A stretch of DNA of 64,000 nt. Source: an uncultured Cyclobacteriaceae bacterium. GTDB lineage: Bacteria > Bacteroidota > Bacteroidia > Cytophagales > Cyclobacteriaceae. Below the pieces are notes generated by a model. That model worked only from the letters and a program-made list of their open reading frames with translations, was not told the DNA's origin and did not search any database. Positions 39,252-48,238 of the stretch are shown piece by piece. The stretch covers positions 1 through 64,000 of the forward strand of contig CANLOE010000008.1 in assembly GCA_947492745.1 (NCBI GenBank). Reading direction: 5' to 3'. The translations under genes and the position numbers were made by a program. Position 1 is the first letter of the stretch; each line of letters starts with the position of its first letter.

Positions 39252-39402
39252 AGAGCCTATTAACTTCCTACGACTTATACATGCCTATTTTTCACAAAAA
39301 AACAATCGTTTTATTCTATTTAATAGAATTTTTTTTATATTTTTAAGAAATTACTCGTGAATACATTGTTATTATGTTATTTTTCAACTAGATAATTTGA
39401 AT

Positions 39403-39777
39403 ATGGGTAAAGAAAAAATTTCAAAATTTACAGGTGCGGAAGGTGGACCGATAGATTTGCACACGGCGAAGAAGTGGACTGCCAATTATAGAAGGCAAAA
39501 AGAAAAGAGGAAGGAAAAGTACATCAAGGCCAACTTTTTCGGTTGTGATATCATCCGGAAAATCCTGTCCGAAGAAGGTTGTAAAGGTATCCGCATCTAT
39601 TATGCTGTGGATGATAAAGGTCAGCAACAATTACTACTGGTGGGTGCCGATGCTAAGATGAACAGCCTAGTCCCCAGCACTATCGGTAAAGATGGGAGCA
39701 GTTACACCATAGCGGACCGGTCGGTGCCTTGTCCTGATGAGTGTCCAGATCTTTTCGACCCTCTGGGCAGCGGTTGA
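39403..39777 (+). CDS. Small unknown protein, probably conserved in Bacteroidota
   Basis: 124 residues from the ATG at 39403 (an in-frame TTG two codons upstream is less likely). The charged N-terminus includes a DLHTAKKWTANYRRQKEKRK segment (about 19-38). It is followed by FFGCDIIRKILSEEGCKGIR and a strand-rich IYYAVDDKGQQQLLLVGAD, and ends with CPDECPDLFDPL. No named family. Its stop is one base before the start of the next gene, which indicates coupling with the membrane protein. Confidence 0.72.
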   Translation: MGKEKISKFTGAEGGPIDLHTAKKWTANYRRQKEKRKEKYIKANFFGCDIIRKILSEEGCKGIRIYYAVDDKGQQQLLLVGADAKMNSLVPSTIGKDGSSYTIADRSVPCPDECPDLFDPLGSG

Positions 39778-39778
39778 T

Positions 39779-40447
39779 ATGGAATTTTCATATCCGGAGC
39801 CTCGTACACTTACCATCTACGGTTCGATAACTTCTACACTGGTACCGATTCTGTTCAGCTTTATGAAAGTCAATATTCAGGATAGAGAAATCCGGCTCCT
39901 GAGGTTTTTGGTTATCAGTTCCTTTGCTATCGATGTATTGTCCTTACTCCTCGCGAGGATGGGGACAAATAATCTCTGGCTGATAAACTTTTGGCAGATC
40001 ATAGAATGCACACTGATTACCTTTTACTATGCCCATGTGCTGCAAAAAAAGCAATTGCGATGGGTTTTTTGGGCGTTCATGATTTTTGCTCTTATAGATC
40101 TATTCTATTTGGAAGAACTATTCGTTATCAATGTTTATACGGGTGCTGTTGGTATACTGCTGTGTATAAGCTACACCATAGCTTATTATTATAAACTCCT
40201 AAACGATTTGGACAACCCCAATATTTTAGGTTCATACCTATTCTGGGTCAATACTGCCTTTTTATTTTATTTTTCGGGAAGCCTTGTTGTTTTTACCATC
40301 AGCAATTTTCTGATTTTCAGTGAAATTAGATTAATGAACTACTATAGCTTTACCAATATATTGAACATCTTGAAAAATCTTGTGCTGGCCTACTCTTTCT
40401 GGCTTTACTTCAAAGGTAAGGAGCTGGTCGACAGCACAAACGGGTAG
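39779..40447 (+). CDS. Unknown polytopic membrane protein
   Basis: 222 residues from the ATG at 39779. Six to seven hydrophobic segments fill the chain (for example DVLSLLLARM, FWQIIECTLITFYY, AVGILLCISYTIAYYY, AFLFYFSGSLVVFTI, LVLAYSFWLYF). No catalytic motif. Translationally coupled to the preceding small soluble gene (1-bp gap). The histidine kinase/response regulator pair follows after a 339-bp gap; the three-helix to seven-helix topology resembles sensor input modules, but that is inference. Confidence 0.75.
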   Translation: MEFSYPEPRTLTIYGSITSTLVPILFSFMKVNIQDREIRLLRFLVISSFAIDVLSLLLARMGTNNLWLINFWQIIECTLITFYYAHVLQKKQLRWVFWAFMIFALIDLFYLEELFVINVYTGAVGILLCISYTIAYYYKLLNDLDNPNILGSYLFWVNTAFLFYFSGSLVVFTISNFLIFSEIRLMNYYSFTNILNILKNLVLAYSFWLYFKGKELVDSTNG

Positions 40448-40786
40448 TGATAGTAACGGTACTTGCAATGCTTCGTAGTAGAGAGGTATAGACCCAAAAA
40501 GGCGAGATGAACTGGGTACGAATATAGGGTACCGGACTGGACTTGGTTTTAGGTAGCGGTCAAAAGGAGTAAACGGAAATGGTCATTGGGCTTTCTATTG
40601 CATGGAAGAATGGGCCATAAGGCCAACTAACATTGATTGTATAGGGCATATACCATAGTTCAGGTTATACCCGCTCTGCTATTACTTGATTTTATCGTAT
40701 TTTAGCCTTTATATCAGTATATCCGTCCAAGGCGGAAAACCACAATGATAGATGCGGCTTGAACAAGCCCCATCAAGACATCACTT
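40448..40786. other. Intergenic region, nothing recognised
   Basis: 339 bp upstream of the histidine kinase. No repeat family copy, terminator or gene is seen. Confidence 0.5.
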
Positions 40787-41602
40787 ATGGCAATGGAGAA
40801 TTCGGACAGTTTGGCCTTTTTCGTAAGTATCGCAACGGCAGGAATGCTCCTCTTGGCCATTGCTATTGTATTTTTTGTGGTGTTCTATCAGAAAAAGCTC
40901 TTGAGCCAGGAGCTGGACCTACAAAAAATAGAGGCCGCCTATCAGAAAAGGTTATTGGAGGCTTCTATCACCTCTCAAGAGAGCGAACGAAAGCGTATCG
41001 CCGCAGACCTGCACGATGAGGTAGGCGCATTGCTATCGGCTACAAAGCTGAACCTTAGCCTCCTGCACCGTAGTCTCGGGCATGAAGGGCAAACGGAGAA
41101 CATCACTTCACTGGACAATGCGAAGACGACTATCGACGAGGCCATCCATAGTGTGCGCCGTATCAGTAAAGACCTACTTCCCTCTACACTGGCCCAGTAC
41201 GGCCTCAGCGAAGCGATAAAAGACCTCTGTACCAAACTGAGCAGCCCGGGACTTTCGATTGAGTTCAGTGGAGCTTGTTCCATAGAAGAATTTCCCGAAA
41301 GCACCCTGCTGGCCCTTTACCGAATAGCACAGGAGTTGCTCAACAATGCCATCAAACATGCCGAGGCGCATCATATCGTTGTCACCTTGAAACACTCGGA
41401 GCATTATTGCATACTGATCGTGGAGGACAATGGAAAGGGCTTTGATTATACGATGACCCGGTCGGCCTACAAAGCCGGAAAAGGTATGGGCCTGTTCAAT
41501 CTGGAAAGCCGTACAGTACTGATAGGAGCAAAGCTCGATTTTAGTAGCGGGAGCGACGGTAAAGGAACAATTGCCCGTGTAAGCTTGGCGATAAGCGCAT
41601 AA
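40787..41602 (+). CDS. NarL/DesK-type sensor histidine kinase
   Basis: A 271-residue kinase with a short N-terminus, one membrane helix (about 11-34), a coiled linker, and a HisKA_3 dimerisation domain with ERKRIAADLHDEVG and H76. The HATPase follows with NNAIKHAEAHHI, EDNGKGFD and GKGMGLFNLESR. It has almost no extracytoplasmic part, so the signal is intramembrane or brought by a partner. Paired with the response regulator 45 bp downstream. Confidence 0.93.
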   Translation: MAMENSDSLAFFVSIATAGMLLLAIAIVFFVVFYQKKLLSQELDLQKIEAAYQKRLLEASITSQESERKRIAADLHDEVGALLSATKLNLSLLHRSLGHEGQTENITSLDNAKTTIDEAIHSVRRISKDLLPSTLAQYGLSEAIKDLCTKLSSPGLSIEFSGACSIEEFPESTLLALYRIAQELLNNAIKHAEAHHIVVTLKHSEHYCILIVEDNGKGFDYTMTRSAYKAGKGMGLFNLESRTVLIGAKLDFSSGSDGKGTIARVSLAISA

Positions 41603-41647
41603 TTGCGTTAATTTTACAAAAAAACCATCAGTATTACCACCAAAAAA

Positions 41648-42292
41648 ATGAAGGTATACATTGCAGATGACCAAAACCTGTTTCGGAAAGGGATGAGTAG
41701 CTTAGTAAGTTCCTTCAAGGGCGTAACAGAAGTAAAAGAAGCGGAGAACGGGAAGGAAGTAATAAGACTGGTCAAGCAAAGTGCTCCACATGTCATACTA
41801 ATGGACTACAGAATGCCTGTTATGGACGGTGCCGCCTGTAGCGAGTATATCATCGCTCATTTTCCTCAGGTAAAGATCATCATGCTCTCCATGAACGACG
41901 AACAGCACTTTGTCTATCAGATGATGGAGCTTGGTGTCCATGGCTATCTATTGAAAAATGCAGAACCCGAGGAAGTAGAGGAAGCAATACAGGCAGTCGT
42001 AGAAAAAGATTTTTACTATAACCACCTCGTAATGAGCGCTACGCGCAATGCGCTCAAGCACCGAAAATACCTGGAGGAAAAAAAGACCCTACCGAAAATC
42101 GCGCTGACACAACGGGAAAAGGAAGTGTTGCTACTCATTTGTAAAGAACTTACCGCAAAAGAAATCGCCGACCGATTGTTCATCAGTGAGAGGACCGTGA
42201 ACCATCACCGTGCCAATCTCATGGAGAAAATCGGCGCTAGAAATACGGTCGGTCTGGTTAAGTATGCCATAGAAAATCACTTTCCCTTTTAA
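41648..42292 (+). CDS. LuxR/NarL-type response regulator
   Basis: A 214-residue regulator. Receiver residues D7/D8, phospho-acceptor D53 (LMDYRMP), S81 and K103 are all present. The C-terminal LuxR HTH is seen in LTQREKEVLLLICKELTAKE and ISERTVNHHRANLMEKIGAR. It is the cognate partner of the kinase just upstream. Targets unknown. Confidence 0.94.
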   Translation: MKVYIADDQNLFRKGMSSLVSSFKGVTEVKEAENGKEVIRLVKQSAPHVILMDYRMPVMDGAACSEYIIAHFPQVKIIMLSMNDEQHFVYQMMELGVHGYLLKNAEPEEVEEAIQAVVEKDFYYNHLVMSATRNALKHRKYLEEKKTLPKIALTQREKEVLLLICKELTAKEIADRLFISERTVNHHRANLMEKIGARNTVGLVKYAIENHFPF

Positions 42293-42539
42293 AAAAAAAT
42301 GTTTTTTTGCCAATAACCTTACTAGGTATTTCTTACCAAATCTATAGGTAAAAATACCTATATTTATAAAGTTTCGGCCTACTGATTTTTGATTTAAAAT
42401 ATTGAACATCATCATTTTAAATCTATATCTACTTCTCATTCACTACATATTTTGAATGTTCGGTCCTTTCGGAAAACGCTTTATTTCGTATATTGCTTAT
42501 CCAAAAACTAACAGAAGGCTTTAAGGAAATAGAACTATC

Positions 42540-42929
42540 ATGACACAGCGCTATGAAATAGTATTGATTGAACAAGATTTCAAAGAAGTGAACCGAACTG
42601 CCGATATCCTATGGCATTATGGTTTTTCGGTGGCCAAAGCCGAAAGTGGTATTGAAGCATTGGAAATGTTATATGTCCAGACTCCGAAACTGATTGTGAG
42701 CAATGTGGACCTACCCGAATTCAGTGGTTTCGATGTACTCAAAAGTATCAAAAACAATAATAGACTGAAACATATCCCCGTCATTATGACTGCGAAGGTA
42801 TTGGAGGAGAGTAATATCCACAAAAGTAAAAGGCTGGGAGCCGCAGCCTATATCAAAATACCTTCGAACTGTACCCTATTGTATGCCATCAAACGCAGTC
42901 TCAACCTAGAACTACTGGAAGCAAGATAG
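42540..42929 (+). CDS. Stand-alone receiver-like protein lacking the phospho-acceptor Asp
   Basis: A 129-residue CheY-like fold. Aligned to receivers, the acceptor position is N55 (LIVSNVDLPEFSG instead of L-D-x-x-M-P). The N-terminal acidic pair is altered to EQD. The Thr (IMTAK) and the late Lys (AYIKIP) are kept. It is therefore a pseudo-receiver that probably cannot be phosphorylated in the usual way. It follows a canonical kinase/regulator pair by about 250 bp and could act as a phosphorylation-independent adaptor or competitor. Confidence 0.85.
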   Translation: MTQRYEIVLIEQDFKEVNRTADILWHYGFSVAKAESGIEALEMLYVQTPKLIVSNVDLPEFSGFDVLKSIKNNNRLKHIPVIMTAKVLEESNIHKSKRLGAAAYIKIPSNCTLLYAIKRSLNLELLEAR

Positions 42930-43052
42930 CCCCTTGGCCATTTCTAGGGCTTATCCCCCACTAGGGTTGAAACGGTAGCCTATCTTTGTACTGAAGATGG
43001 ACATCGTCGTTCTTTTCTTGCAGAATCGACATAACTGCTTTATCTTAAGCAC

Positions 43053-43691
43053 ATGCCTATCAAATTTTTTTTCATGGGCTTGGTACTTAGTCTGTACTCT
43101 ATAGGGGCTATAATGGCCCAAGAGCTTCGACTACAGGCTCAAGGAGGTCCAAGTGTCAGCTATTTTGGTGGAATCGAACTACCCTATTCCCCACGACTGG
43201 GATATCATATGGGATTGTTATTGGACAAGCCCGTAGCCCCCTCGGTCAGGGCCAATACAGGTCTGCGCTTTATGCTATTGGGAGCACAGGACAGAAATAT
43301 CAGCGAAATCAAAATCAATTACCATTACTTGGCACTGCCCATTACTGTGGACATTCAGTTCTATGATATTTTCAGCTTGGACTTGGGTGTTCAGCTGGCC
43401 TATTTGGTCAGCGCCACATCCGTTAACGCGCCTACGGGCATCACCAGTGTAGAAGGACTTAATAGGATAGACTATGCACTTACTTTAGGTGCCGGGTACC
43501 GGTTTGCACCACGGTGGAGCTTCGTTCCCAAATATCAGTACAGTATCAATCCTACCGCCCGCTCGGCCACTGATAGAAATGCGCGATTTCCAAATAGGGT
43601 GTTTTCATTTTCACTGCTATACACCTTGGCTCGGTACAGCCTCAAAAAAGAAGAAGTGCAGGAAAAGAACGGAGCATATCAGCTGCCTTAA
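43053..43691 (+). CDS. Outer-membrane beta-barrel protein
   Basis: A 212-residue protein with a signal peptide ending near GAIMAQ. The mature part alternates hydrophobic and polar residues, with Gly/aromatic-rich strands such as LRLQAQGGPSVSYFGG, YHYLALPITVDIQFY and YALTLGAGYRFAPRWSF. This is typical of PorT-like/OmpA-like eight-strand barrels of Bacteroidota. No defined substrate. The end overlaps no other gene; a large repeat island begins after it. Confidence 0.82.
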   Translation: MPIKFFFMGLVLSLYSIGAIMAQELRLQAQGGPSVSYFGGIELPYSPRLGYHMGLLLDKPVAPSVRANTGLRFMLLGAQDRNISEIKINYHYLALPITVDIQFYDIFSLDLGVQLAYLVSATSVNAPTGITSVEGLNRIDYALTLGAGYRFAPRWSFVPKYQYSINPTARSATDRNARFPNRVFSFSLLYTLARYSLKKEEVQEKNGAYQLP

Positions 43692-43903
43692 GTAAAAGAA
43701 CATTGACTTCGAGAGGCTTTAATCGCTCGTTATCGACCGCTATCACTTTGATGGCTTTCTATAGCATAACTAACTATGAACAGATCACCGACACCATCGT
43801 CGTATATTACGAGGGGTAGATCAGAGACTTAAAAAATATATCAAGTAGATCTGTGGCCCAAGCGCCAAAAGAAGCTCAAAAGAAAATAGAAGAGATACAG
43901 TTT

Positions 43904-44036
43904 GCCCCGGATCATGCATTGAAAAATCTACTGCGGATCTAAACAGCTACAAACCGGTCGTTGTACTACGTTTTTTGAATTCACCATAGCGCTGCTACGC
44001 TAAATCCAATAAAGCTCCCTGATGTATTGCTATTTC
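43904..44036 (+). repeat. Family D repeat, copy D3 (interrupted)
   Basis: Left arm, core (CATAGC-GCT-GCTACG, imperfect) and part of the right arm of family D. It is interrupted by B2 and A9; the remaining D right end is at 44365-44404. The sequence 43692-43903 holds no recognised gene. Confidence 0.8.
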
Positions 44037-44204
44037 AACCCAAATTGATCGATAGAAATCGTGATGAGCGTATCAATAGCAAAATACCGGCCATTTGGAT
44101 TCGTTCGGCATAGCACCACTATGGTGAATGAAGGCCGGTGGGCAAAGCTTCCGGTATGAAGCTATTTATGCGCGGAATAGGTTCTCTATTGATCAATTTG
44201 GGTT
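44037..44204 (+). repeat. Family B foldback repeat, copy B2
   Basis: 168 bp from AACCCAAATTGATCGATAG to CAATTTGGGTT, inserted in D3. Core CATAGC-ACC-ACTATG has one stem mismatch. Confidence 0.85.
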
Positions 44205-44205
44205 A

Positions 44206-44364
44206 TACAAATTTAGGTTTTAAATGTCGTATAAGATTCCGCTGGTCATTTTGTTTCAATCAAGGCGAGAACCGCAGGAATAGCAGCGCTATCCCGAGGA
44301 TTGTCAACGCAGAGTGAAGCAAAATGAACAGGAAGATAGGCGATATTTGAAAGCTAAGTTTGTA
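44206..44364 (+). mobile_element. Family A foldback element, copy A9
   Basis: 159 bp, TTA duplications at 44203-44205 and 44365-44367. It lies at the junction of B2 with the remainder of D3, giving three nested elements (A next to B in D). Confidence 0.93.
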
Positions 44365-44404
44365 TTAAACCCTCGTTACGAAGTTTCAACGCATAATCCG
44401 GGTT
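44365..44404 (+). repeat. Right end of family D copy D3
   Basis: AAACCCTCGTTACGAAG...CATAATCCGGGTTT, the outer end of family D separated from D3 by B2 and A9. Confidence 0.75.
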
Positions 44405-44427
44405 TAAAACTTCTCTTAGCTCATTTC

Positions 44428-44469
44428 AAAAAAAAGAGGCTGTACCCTTGGGTACAGCCTCTTTTTTTG
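44428..44469 (-). terminator. Terminator of the ricin-fold gene
   Basis: Stem AGAGGCTGTACCC/GGGTACAGCCTCT flanked by A and T runs, so usable on either strand. It lies 20 bp downstream of the minus-strand stop. Confidence 0.9.
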
Positions 44470-44487
44470 TTCGTATAGACCTGATCA

Positions 44488-45369
44488 CTATTGTGCTACG
44501 AGCAATCTCGGGCCGAAAAATGCGGGACGACCGTCCACATATACATATGTTCTATAGTAACGACTAGGATCAGCAGAAAGGCCACTGGCATCGAGAGATA
44601 CTTCTTTGGTCTCACCCGCCCTAACGCTGGTGACCAAACTTGACCTTACTACAACTCCTCCTCCATTGGGTACAATCTCTTCGATACGCACCTCTACATT
44701 GTTAGAAGTGATTCCTAGTGTCAGAAAGATGTTGGCAGTAGTTGAGACAGGATTGGGAGCAATTATTATGGGAGCCAAAGGATCCGTCTCGTCCATAACT
44801 TTCCACTGTTGAGCAGCATTATTGCTCCTTACGATTCGTTGTACCAGTTTTTCACCGTTCTTAGCGAGTGCCTTTCCCGTCAGTACACTGACAAAACTCT
44901 TGAAAGACCCGCTATCGACCACTTTCCACTGTTGTCCTTTGTCACTGCTATTGGCTTTAGCTTGAACAGGCACAGCAGTAGCATTGGCCACATCTATGGC
45001 ATTACCCGACTCTATATTGACGATTTGAACAACGTCACCACCAAGATCAACGAATTTCCAATTTCTAAAATTATTTCTTTTCAACAAAGGAAACTCAGTA
45101 CTTAGAGTAAAGGTACTGCCCTCTGCTTTATTCGGAGTAAAGACAACACTGTAGACAAAGTACCCAAAAGTGAAAGGCAAGGAAAGAATACTCTCATCGG
45201 CCCTGTTGATAATGGCATATTCTTTTTGGCGGTTAAAGGGGTCTTGTGATCCCTTGATTTCATTTCCACTGGAGTTTGTACCTGCTTGAGCAAAGGGTGT
45301 CAGTGAAACGAAGAGTGCTGCCATCAGCACGACCATTAATGTGCGGTTTAAAGTAGATTTAAGTTTCAT
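44488..45369 (-). CDS. Secreted protein with ricin-type beta-trefoil repeats
   Basis: A 293-residue protein with a signal peptide ending near PFAQA. The middle has QxW-like repeats of a ricin B-lectin fold: FRNWKFVDLG, GQQWKVVDSG, AQQWKVMDET, with SGNAIDV and TGKALA elements. The C-terminal part has APNPVSTTANIFL and a strand-rich tail ending RPAFFGPRLLVAQ, resembling surface-protein C-terminal domains. Probably secreted or surface carbohydrate-binding. No other enzyme domain. Confidence 0.82.
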   Translation of the reverse strand: MKLKSTLNRTLMVVLMAALFVSLTPFAQAGTNSSGNEIKGSQDPFNRQKEYAIINRADESILSLPFTFGYFVYSVVFTPNKAEGSTFTLSTEFPLLKRNNFRNWKFVDLGGDVVQIVNIESGNAIDVANATAVPVQAKANSSDKGQQWKVVDSGSFKSFVSVLTGKALAKNGEKLVQRIVRSNNAAQQWKVMDETDPLAPIIIAPNPVSTTANIFLTLGITSNNVEVRIEEIVPNGGGVVVRSSLVTSVRAGETKEVSLDASGLSADPSRYYRTYVYVDGRPAFFGPRLLVAQ

Positions 45370-45809
45370 TTTAAATGATGGTTGATTAGTAAATAGATTA
45401 AAAGAAAAATATAAATTTTATGATTACTATAATCTATTGATAAAAAATATCAAATAGTATCCATTTCTTTATGGAACGCCAGTAAAGGACTTTGGTTGTG
45501 AAGAGTATGGGAAGTGTCGGCAAAGTGACTGAACTTCATGACAAATGGTCGCTTAAAAAGGATGCTCGCACAGTTCCGTGCAGGCAATAATAGTTGGGGT
45601 CCGTTATCGGCCTTAGCGCTTAGTATACACCGTGAACCTAAGACCAATATGCGAAGGGGGTATTTCTATTATTTTATCAGTTGTTTCTAATGACCTTTCC
45701 ATCGTAGTTGTATGCAGTTTCAGGCTAGTTTCATGTCGACTTGATGGAAGTAAGGTGGTATTGTCCTTTTTATCAAATTGGAAGCTTACCGTAGCCTCTT
45801 TTTTCAGTG

Positions 45810-46230
45810 CTATATAGATGGCTGATCGAAAGGATCGGGAGATACCGTAACATCGCCTACCTCTTCGGTATGGTTTTCCCATTTCCGGCTATTTTTCGGA
45901 GAAGTGGTAGTTGCATAGGTAATACGTAGCAAGGGTGCTTTGGCCGCACTGCCGCCGTAGACCTCTACGGTTCTTTTTATACAAATTTGGGTTTTAAATG
46001 TCGTATAGGATTGCGCGGGTCATTTTGGTTTCAATCAAGGCGATAACCGCAGGGATAGCAGCGCTATCCCGAGGATTGTCCACGCAGAGTGAGGCAAAAT
46101 GAACAGGAAGATAGGCGATATTTAAAAGCTAAGTTTGTATTACCCTGATCTTGACTTTTTCTCCTGACGTAACCTTGGCTACGCCACTCAAAAAAGGCTT
46201 CACCGGGGCAAAAAATCCTTTATTTTCGCT
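45810..46230 (-). pseudogene. Surface-protein-like gene fragment interrupted by element A10
   Basis: After removing A10 (45980-46139) and one TTA, a minus-strand frame runs without stop from 46230 to 45810. It includes KVTSGEKVKIRVK before the site and RTVEVYGGSAAKAPLLRITY after it, then a SPDPFDQPSI end. The phrase resembles the ends of extracellular beta-domains, but no family can be named. Upstream the frame is closed by a stop at 46231-46233, and this part belongs to a dispersed sequence (family G), so the gene may already have been decayed. Confidence 0.45.
45980..46139 (+). mobile_element. Family A foldback element, copy A10
   Basis: 160 bp with TTA duplications at 45977-45979 and 46140-46142. 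It splits the minus-strand fragment described at 45810-46230. Of the remaining gap, 45370-45809 and 46260-46515 show nothing recognised. Confidence 0.93.
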
Positions 46231-46260
46231 TCAAAACAAAAAGTCTAAATCACTTCTATG
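46143..46260 (-). repeat. Dispersed sequence, family G
   Basis: Minus-strand GAAGTGATTTAGACT, GGTGAAGCCTTTTTT and AAGATCAGGGT occur in the same order, with substitutions, at 48060-48185. Inverted or partial versions occur at 3362-3475 and 63064-63112. Boundaries uncertain. Confidence 0.45.
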
Positions 46261-46515
46261 TGTGCGAGTCCTGTTGGAAACCTTATTGGAGGAAGAGAAC
46301 TCTAAAACACCGTTCCGAGCCTCATCCGATATGTTTACCTTTGTATACTTTCTTCCTGTTTTGTTACAGGTAGATCGGAGGGAGGCTTTCTTTATGGTCG
46401 CCCCTGGTGGTATGGTGATATCACGAAAGCGAAGTCCGATTTTTCATCCTTTGGAAAGAACCTCATCAAAGTAATCTTTGCCGCCTTTGTTCTTATCAAC
46501 ACCTATCCATCACTT

Positions 46516-47499
46516 TTACTCTTTTTTTATCAGAGTGGTATAGATGACCTTACCCTGAAAATCCATAAACTGTAACTGCGCCGCTGCCTTCGTTATGGAG
46601 AAAGCCGCAAAACCCTGAACTGATTCGGCGAAAAGTGAGGCCTCCATCTTACCTGTAGGCCGCACTTCGGAGCCCGCACCCGAGACGACATAGTGGGTGG
46701 GTCCCTTAGCCTTGATGTGCTGGAGGTCATGTTCATGCCCGCAGATATAGAAGTCCACCTGATGGCGCTTCAGTACAGGTTCGAGTTGTTTTTTGACATC
46801 TTCGGTCAGATGGAGGCGCTTCCCTCCCGAGTACAGGGGATGATGCCCGACCACGATTTTCCAATTGGCTTCGGAAGCAGCAAGTACACTGTCCATCCAG
46901 GCCAGCTGTCGCGTGGTATCCTGTCGCCATACGGCCTTGTACTTTTCCTGACGGTAGTACTTCAACTCGAAAGGCGAAGTATCGATGAATACAAAACTGA
47001 TTTTGGTGCCATCATCGGCCCGTTTGTCAAACGTGTAGTACCGAGAGGGCATGTTCCATCTTCTGCTGATATCACTGTATTCGATTTGCGCTTGAGCATT
47101 GCCACGGTAGTCGTGATTGCCAAGAATTACATGCCAGTCACAGTGCAGGTGATGCCCACTGTAGACAGATTCGAAAGAGGAGTTCCACTGGGTATCGTCT
47201 ACACTGCTTACCCCATTGGGATAGAAGTTATCTCCTGTAGAGATGATAAACTCGGGTTCGACTTCAGTGGCCGCCAGCTCCATGGTTTCGGCCAGCTCTT
47301 TTTGTTTGAACTGACCACTTCTGCCCCAGTCACCGATGGCATAGAAGTGATAGCCTTCCTCTAGGCCTTTGAAAGTGGAGTCTATACCAACAGCCGCTAC
47401 CGCTTCTGTTTTTTCTTCGTGTGTAGAGGCCGAAGGTTGACAGGCCTGTTGGAAGGGCATCAGTAATAAGGGTAGTATTTTCCAGTTCCTTTTATTCAT
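46516..47499 (-). CDS. Purple/tartrate-resistant acid phosphatase-like metallophosphoesterase
   Basis: A 327-residue calcineurin-like phosphoesterase of the TRAP type. The signal sequence ends in a probable lipobox (FQQAC, C20). Metal motifs in order: GDWGRSG, STGDNFYPNGV, ILGNHDYRGN, VVGHHPLYSGG, CGHEHDLQHI. The GNHDYRG plus Tyr arrangement fits a two-metal purple acid phosphatase. Probably an envelope phosphatase releasing phosphate from organic esters. It stands alone. Confidence 0.92.
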   Translation of the reverse strand: MNKRNWKILPLLLMPFQQACQPSASTHEEKTEAVAAVGIDSTFKGLEEGYHFYAIGDWGRSGQFKQKELAETMELAATEVEPEFIISTGDNFYPNGVSSVDDTQWNSSFESVYSGHHLHCDWHVILGNHDYRGNAQAQIEYSDISRRWNMPSRYYTFDKRADDGTKISFVFIDTSPFELKYYRQEKYKAVWRQDTTRQLAWMDSVLAASEANWKIVVGHHPLYSGGKRLHLTEDVKKQLEPVLKRHQVDFYICGHEHDLQHIKAKGPTHYVVSGAGSEVRPTGKMEASLFAESVQGFAAFSITKAAAQLQFMDFQGKVIYTTLIKKE

Positions 47500-47729
47500 A
47501 TGATTTTTACGTTTGTGGTCTTTTTTTCTTTTTGTTTATCTCTTATCCGCTACAGCGTCCTAAATTTATGGAGCCTCATGATGTCATACCGCAGATCGTT
47601 CCCCGTCATTCCTTCACAAAGGTATTTCGTTTATAGTATGGTGATTTATCGGTAAGGCTGGCTCTCTTCGAAACGAACCTTCACCACCCGATTTTGAAAT
47701 TAGAAGGGGTTGAAGACCACCGCGAAAGT

Positions 47730-47770
47730 AAAAAACAGCCGCTCGATCAGGTGGAACGACTGCTTTTTTG
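47730..47770 (-). terminator. Possible terminator
   Basis: On the minus strand, stem CAGTCG/CGGCTG (one G-T pair) with six T at the end and six A before. It is 470 bp downstream of the TonB receptor stop; repeats lie between, so it may be that gene's terminator pushed away by insertions. Confidence 0.45.
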
Positions 47771-47798
47771 ATGAAGTGATCTAGACTTTTTCTTTTAC

Positions 47799-48046
47799 AT
47801 CGGATCATGCGTTGGAACTTCGTAACAAGGGTTTAAACAGCAATAAATCAGGGAGTTTTATTGGATTTAGCATAGCACCGCTATGGTGAATGAAGACCGG
47901 TGGGCAAAGCTTCCGGTATGAAGCTATTTATGCGCGGAATAGTTTCTCTATTCATCATTTTGGGTTTAAAACAGTCTCTTAGTGCAACGACCGGTTTGCA
48001 GCTATTTAGATCCGTAGTAGATTTTCCAATACATGATCCGGGTTTA
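47799..48046 (+). repeat. Mosaic of family D and family B (D4/B4)
   Basis: Starts as family D (CGGATCATGCGTTGGAACTT) up to the core CATAGC-ACC-GCTATG. It continues as the right arm of family B (to TTTTGGGTTT near 47966), then resumes as the other arm of D, ending ACATGATCCGGGTTTA at 48046. The switch is exactly at the shared core hairpin. Confidence 0.8.
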
Positions 48047-48059
48047 CCTGCGAACTTCA

Positions 48060-48185
48060 CATTCAGCACCCTGATTTTGTCTTTTTTTAAGTTCCATAGC
48101 TTCGGCCATGCAATATAAAAAACCTTCATCGGCACAACGGCCAAAATCCTCGATGCCGAATAATAAGTCTAAATCACTTCAATAG
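48060..48185 (-). repeat. Dispersed sequence, family G, second copy
   Basis: Minus-strand GAAGTGATTTAGACTTA, CCGATGAAGG and AAAATCAGGGT match the copy at 46143-46260 in the same order. It lies between the TonB receptor stop and D4. Confidence 0.4.
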
Positions 48186-48238
48186 GTCAGTCCTATCGGT
48201 ATATCAGAAGTCTATCATTGCTTCCTCTGTGAAGCCCC

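Noticed and set aside
47881-48144. 87-codon minus-strand open frame starting MAVVPMKVFYIAW
   Set aside because: It runs through the D/B mosaic repeat and the family G copy; there is no independent evidence for a gene.
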